Source of the DNA: Methanomicrobia archaeon
Lineage (GTDB): Archaea > Halobacteriota > Syntropharchaeia > Alkanophagales > Methanospirareceae
Length of the DNA: 8,681 nt
NCBI GenBank assembly: GCA_016928455.1
Contig: JAFGKP010000035.1
Location: 1 to 8,681 of the forward strand
Direction of reading: 5' to 3'
Every line of letters starts with the position of its first letter. Within the stretch, counting starts at the first letter, position 1. Under the pieces are notes generated by a model. That model ran no database searches. It was not told the origin of the DNA and saw only the letters and a list, made by a program, of their open reading frames with translations. Both the position numbers and the translations under genes were made by a program. Below, piece after piece: positions 6,283-8,681 of this stretch.

Positions 6283-6420
6283 ATGACCGGAGATGTACGA
6301 ATGCGGAAATCAGGGGGACCGATCTGGCGGCGAATAAGAGCTGGGCGAAGTGCAGCTTTACCATGGACTGTTCGGATGCCCGTAGTAAATTCTCAATCAC
6401 GGGTGGTGCCGCAACAATGA
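6283..6420 (+). CDS. Possible 45-residue basic leader peptide ORF
   Basis: An ATG at 6283, preceded 4 nt upstream by GAGGTG, opens a 45-codon frame (MTGDVRMRKSGGPIWRRIR at its start). It is rich in Arg and ends in TGA at 6418-6420, which overlaps the ATG of the next gene (ATGA). The arrangement would couple translation of the two. No family is recognised and the composition is unusual, so it may be only a chance open frame in a leader. Confidence 0.25.
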   Translation: MTGDVRMRKSGGPIWRRIRAGRSAALPWTVRMPVVNSQSRVVPQQ

Positions 6421-6755
6421 TTCCGGAGCTCATGGCACTTGTTCTCGCGGCCTGTCTAGTGGGCTCGCTCGTGAAATTGCGCCAGGTCTCTAGGGACCTC
6501 GCAACGACACGGGATCGCTACGAGAAGGCGCTCTGGGAAGCCAAGAGCCGCACTATGTTCGCGGACGAGGCGTTTGAGACGGTCGAGGCGTGGAAGAAGC
6601 GTTACGAGGCTGAACGCACGGCGAAAGAAGAGCTCATGAAGGAGACTGAAGTGTGGCGTAAGAAATACCGAGAGCAGGTTCACAGCGCCTCTGATTCCTA
6701 CCGGGCAGAGACAGGTAAAGCGGAAGAATCGTGGGGCGATCGGGAGCCGTATTGA
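6417..6755 (+). CDS. Small membrane-anchored coiled-coil protein
   Basis: This 112-residue protein has one hydrophobic segment at residues 2-19 (MIPELMALVLAACLVGSLV) and then a long, highly charged helix to about residue 90. The helix looks like a coiled coil: Tyr35, Tyr63 and Tyr84 are 28 and 21 residues apart, and Trp59 and Trp80 are 21 apart, all multiples of seven, with K/R-K/R-Y or RYE motifs at each step. The tail is polar. The likely topology is an N-terminal membrane anchor with a cytoplasmic rod; no function can be assigned. The ATG at 6417 is chosen because GGTGGTG lies 8 nt upstream and the hydrophobic anchor begins there; an in-frame GTG at 6276 would add 47 residues without typical protein character. 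It converges on the SppA-like gene with a 31-nt gap; a membrane partnership with that protease is only a guess. Confidence 0.6.
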   Translation: MIPELMALVLAACLVGSLVKLRQVSRDLATTRDRYEKALWEAKSRTMFADEAFETVEAWKKRYEAERTAKEELMKETEVWRKKYREQVHSASDSYRAETGKAEESWGDREPY

Positions 6756-6786
6756 ACCTGCCATTGATGCACAATCAGAAACCGAC

Positions 6787-7551
6787 TCACCAGAGCAGCT
6801 CTTCGATCAGCCGTCGCAAAACGCCTTTACGCCTGCGCTCATCGTATGAGATGATCTTCTCGCGCTTGAGCCCGCTGCGCTCTTTTGCGCGGGCGACGGC
6901 GGTATCCTTGCCGCCAAGATAATCTATTAGCCCGATCTCCTTCGCCTCGCGGCCGAGATAGACCTTCGCCGTGGCCAACTCCTTCAGTGTCCCCTCGTCC
7001 AGCCCCCGGTTCGCGGCGATCGCCGACAGGAAGTACTCCTTTATCTCCTCCAGCTCCGCTTCCAGCAGCGCACGTTCCTCCTCTGAGGGCGTTTCGTATG
7101 GTAGTCCCAGGCCCTTGTAGATACCTGTCTTCAACGTCTCGATATCGACCCCAAACTTCTTCAGCAGTTCACCAATATCCGGTCTGATGCTCAGCACCCC
7201 GATACTGCCCAGCGTGCTCAACTCGTCCGCGACGATCTCATCACAGGCGCTCGCGATCCAGTAGCCGCCTGAGGTCGCGTACTCCCGTACCCAGGCGATC
7301 GTGGGCTTCTTCATCGCTTTGATCCGTGTTGCGATTTCTTTCGCAGCAAAGGGCGTGCCACCAGCCGAATTGATCTCGAAGATAACCGCTTTGATCCGCT
7401 TTCGCCGTTCTACATCCTCAATCGCCTGAATAATACCTGTAGAAGACGAGAGGAATCCGAAGAGCGAGTTTTCCGCAGCAATCGTTCCTTTTATGGGAAG
7501 CAGTGCGATCAAGCCCTTCGCTCTCATCATCTTTTTTAAAAAAAACGCCAC
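6787..7551 (-). CDS. sppA: SppA-type signal peptide peptidase (S49 serine protease)
   Basis: S49 proteases degrade cleaved signal peptides and other membrane-embedded peptides with a Ser/Lys dyad. This 254-residue protein has the ClpP-like core: LIALLPIKGTI (strand 1), AVIFEINSAGGTPFAAKEIA, then YATSGGYWIASACDEIVAD with nucleophile Ser94, TLGSIGVLS, and LKTGIYKGLGLPYE with general base Lys146. The 52-residue Ser-Lys spacing matches Bacillus SppA (Ser147, Lys199). The C-terminus has the usual VYLGREAKEIGLIDYLGG. Unlike most homologues there is no N-terminal membrane segment, only MAFFLKKMMRAKG, so it may be cytoplasmic or peripheral. The GTG at 7551 lies 24 nt from a TATA element and would be a leaderless start; ATGs at 7530 and 7527, after a T8A6 run, are alternatives. 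Confidence 0.92.
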   Translation of the reverse strand: MAFFLKKMMRAKGLIALLPIKGTIAAENSLFGFLSSSTGIIQAIEDVERRKRIKAVIFEINSAGGTPFAAKEIATRIKAMKKPTIAWVREYATSGGYWIASACDEIVADELSTLGSIGVLSIRPDIGELLKKFGVDIETLKTGIYKGLGLPYETPSEEERALLEAELEEIKEYFLSAIAANRGLDEGTLKELATAKVYLGREAKEIGLIDYLGGKDTAVARAKERSGLKREKIISYDERRRKGVLRRLIEELLW

Positions 7552-7574
7552 ACTAACTTATTTGTAGCTCCCGG

Positions 7575-7582
7575 TATAAATC
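7575..7582. promoter_or_regulatory. TATA element apparently shared by sppA and nadE
   Basis: TATAAATC on the + strand starts 26 nt before the nadE ATG (7601). The same bases read TTTATA on the minus strand, 24 nt before the sppA GTG (7551). No second AT-rich box exists in the 49-nt gap, so one site would have to serve both directions, each giving a leaderless or nearly leaderless mRNA. Confidence 0.45.
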
Positions 7583-7600
7583 TAGAAACGGGTGATAGGG

Positions 7601-8392
7601 ATGCAACCCTCACTGCTGGCAGCGCGCATCAGCGATTGGATACGAGAACGCGTAAGTGAGGCTGACGCACAGGGCGTTGTCCTGGGCATGAGTGGCGGAC
7701 TTGATTCATCAGTTGCTGCGGTGCTCTGCAAACGCGCATTTCCTGATACCACGCTCGGCTTGATCCTCCCCTGCAATTCTCCACCAGATGATGTTGCGCA
7801 TGCACGATTGGTGGCTGCGCAATTTGGCATTGAGACGCAGGAGTTCGATCTTTCTGACATTTTTACCGCGTTCCACACACTTCTTAAAGGTGAAGAACTA
7901 CCCGGTGGCGCTGCAGAACGAAAAGCAGATATCGCAGTGGCGAACCTCAAACCGCGGCTCAGGATGATTTGTCTCTATTACGTCGCTAACGCGAGAAACT
8001 ACTTGGTCGTCGGCACCGGGAACAAAAGCGAGCTCACGATCGGATACTTCACGAAGTACGGCGACGGCGCTGCGGATATCCTGCCCCTCGGCGATATCCT
8101 GAAGACTGAGGAGCGCGCGCTCGCCGCGGTGCTCGGGATTCCACGAGTGATCATCGAGAAGCCGCCAAGTGCTGGTCTCTGGGCTGGGCAAACGGACGAG
8201 GGCGAGATTGGCATGAGCTACGCGATGCTGGATCGTATCCTCACCCTGCTGGAACGTGGCGATGCGGAAATGAGCCAAATCGAGTGTGATCCTGAGTTGG
8301 TGGCGCGAGTGAGACGAATGACGGAACGATCGCGGCATAAACGCATGCCGATACCGATCTTCAGGCGCATTGCACAACCTGACGAGCGGTAA
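7601..8392 (+). CDS. nadE: NH3-dependent NAD+ synthetase
   Basis: This enzyme makes NAD+ from deamido-NAD+ (nicotinic acid adenine dinucleotide), ATP and ammonia, the last step of NAD synthesis. The 263-residue protein is the short form without a glutaminase domain. The ATP pyrophosphatase loop is GMSGGLDSSVAAVL (Ser31 to Ser37). Later marks are LGLILPCNSPPDD, the YYVANARNYLVVGTGNKSEL segment, GYFTKYGDGAADILPLGDI with the substrate-binding loop, and KPPSAGLWAGQTDEGEIGMSY. Length and motif order match archaeal NadE. The ATG at 7601 is chosen over a GTG at 7592 because GGTGAT and the TATA spacing fit it. It is divergent from sppA and converges on the THEP1-like gene (43 nt apart; an ATCCT/AGGAT 5-bp hairpin at 8418-8433 lies between them). 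Confidence 0.96.
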   Translation: MQPSLLAARISDWIRERVSEADAQGVVLGMSGGLDSSVAAVLCKRAFPDTTLGLILPCNSPPDDVAHARLVAAQFGIETQEFDLSDIFTAFHTLLKGEELPGGAAERKADIAVANLKPRLRMICLYYVANARNYLVVGTGNKSELTIGYFTKYGDGAADILPLGDILKTEERALAAVLGIPRVIIEKPPSAGLWAGQTDEGEIGMSYAMLDRILTLLERGDAEMSQIECDPELVARVRRMTERSRHKRMPIPIFRRIAQPDER

Positions 8393-8435
8393 ATCAAGGA
8401 CACAATTCATAATCGCAATCCTTTACACAGGATCG

Positions 8436-8681
8436 TCATGATGGTTCGTTTGAGCTTCGGTTCTTGTAATTGATGCTATTCCGCAAAGCAGCCATGACGA
8501 TGGCAGGCAGTTCATCCCGGTTCGTTTCGGTAACTTCCATGATCTCGAATGTTCCTCGTATGCGCTGCACCAGCTCCTGCGTTGAGCGTTGATGGACGGT
8601 AATCACAAGATGCTTCTCACTTTCCAGTGCATGCTCGACCGCCTCGATGAAGTTTCTGGACTTCAGCTCCATGGTGCCGAT
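8436..8681 (-). CDS. THEP1-type nucleoside-triphosphatase, C-terminal part (partial)
   Basis: The frame is open to the right edge of the window, so only the last 81 residues are seen. They begin IGTMELKSRNFIEAVEHAL, which matches the region just after the Walker B segment of THEP1 NTPases (usually DEIG.MEL). Then come HLVITVHQRS, STQELVQRIRG, and EIMEVTETNRDELPAIVM, the typical C-terminal NRDELP element. The family hydrolyses NTPs to NDPs, with unknown physiological role; the P-loop lies outside the window. The ATG within IGTMEL is internal, not a start. The usual Pro or Lys before MEL is Thr here. Confidence 0.75.
   Translation of the reverse strand: MGTMELKSRNFIEAVEHALESEKHLVITVHQRSTQELVQRIRGTFEIMEVTETNRDELPAIVMAALRNSINYKNRSSNEPS

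Noticed and set aside
7898..8410. A 170-codon open frame antisense to nadE
   Set aside because: It is a shadow of the well-supported NAD synthetase gene.
1..8681. CRISPR array, insertion sequence ends, integrase attachment sites, tRNA or rRNA genes
   Set aside because: I looked for regular repeats, terminal inverted repeats with target duplications and cloverleaf-like stretches, and saw none.

Overview
The window looks like a gene-dense piece of a euryarchaeal chromosome. Archaeal signs are TATA-like boxes about 24-28 nt upstream of several starts (suggesting leaderless or short-leader transcripts), Shine-Dalgarno sites of the GGAGGTGAT type, a stand-alone Toprim protein of the UPF0292 kind, a THEP1-type NTPase, a type I dehydroquinase and a short ammonia-dependent NAD synthetase. 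GC content is near 50-55%. I infer a methanogen or methanotroph lineage (Methanosarcinales, or ANME-1/Methanophagales-like), but no marker here fixes the taxon.

Layout. 1-275: no convincing gene. 276-941 (+): a lipoprotein with a sulfite-oxidase-type molybdopterin domain, followed by a T-tract terminator. 1012-3438 (-): a four-gene block read right to left: a double GNAT acetyltransferase interrupted by one in-frame UAG, a pyridoxamine-oxidase-like flavoprotein, a short antitoxin-position ORF, and a VapC-type PIN toxin broken by two frame changes. 3628-4254 (+): a helical protein I do not recognise. 4498-5229 (+): aroD. Its 3' end overlaps that of a leftward pair, dCMP deaminase followed by a Toprim protein (5210-6169). 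6417-6755 (+): a membrane-anchored coiled-coil protein, perhaps preceded by a tiny coupled ORF. 6787-7551 (-): an SppA-type serine protease, divergent from nadE (7601-8392, +); the two seem to share a single TATA element. 8436-8681 (-): the C-terminal part of a THEP1-type NTPase that runs off the window.

Functionally this is mostly housekeeping (shikimate pathway, dUMP supply, NAD synthesis, membrane proteolysis) with a decayed toxin-antitoxin remnant. I see no defence island, CRISPR array, insertion sequence or integrase, and no clear new multi-gene system. The most unusual signal is the UAG at 3088-3090. The frame before and after it encodes one continuous GNAT protein, and none of about 14 recognisable reading frames in the window ends in UAG. 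This fits UAG read as pyrrolysine, but a simple nonsense mutation explains the gene equally well without more data.
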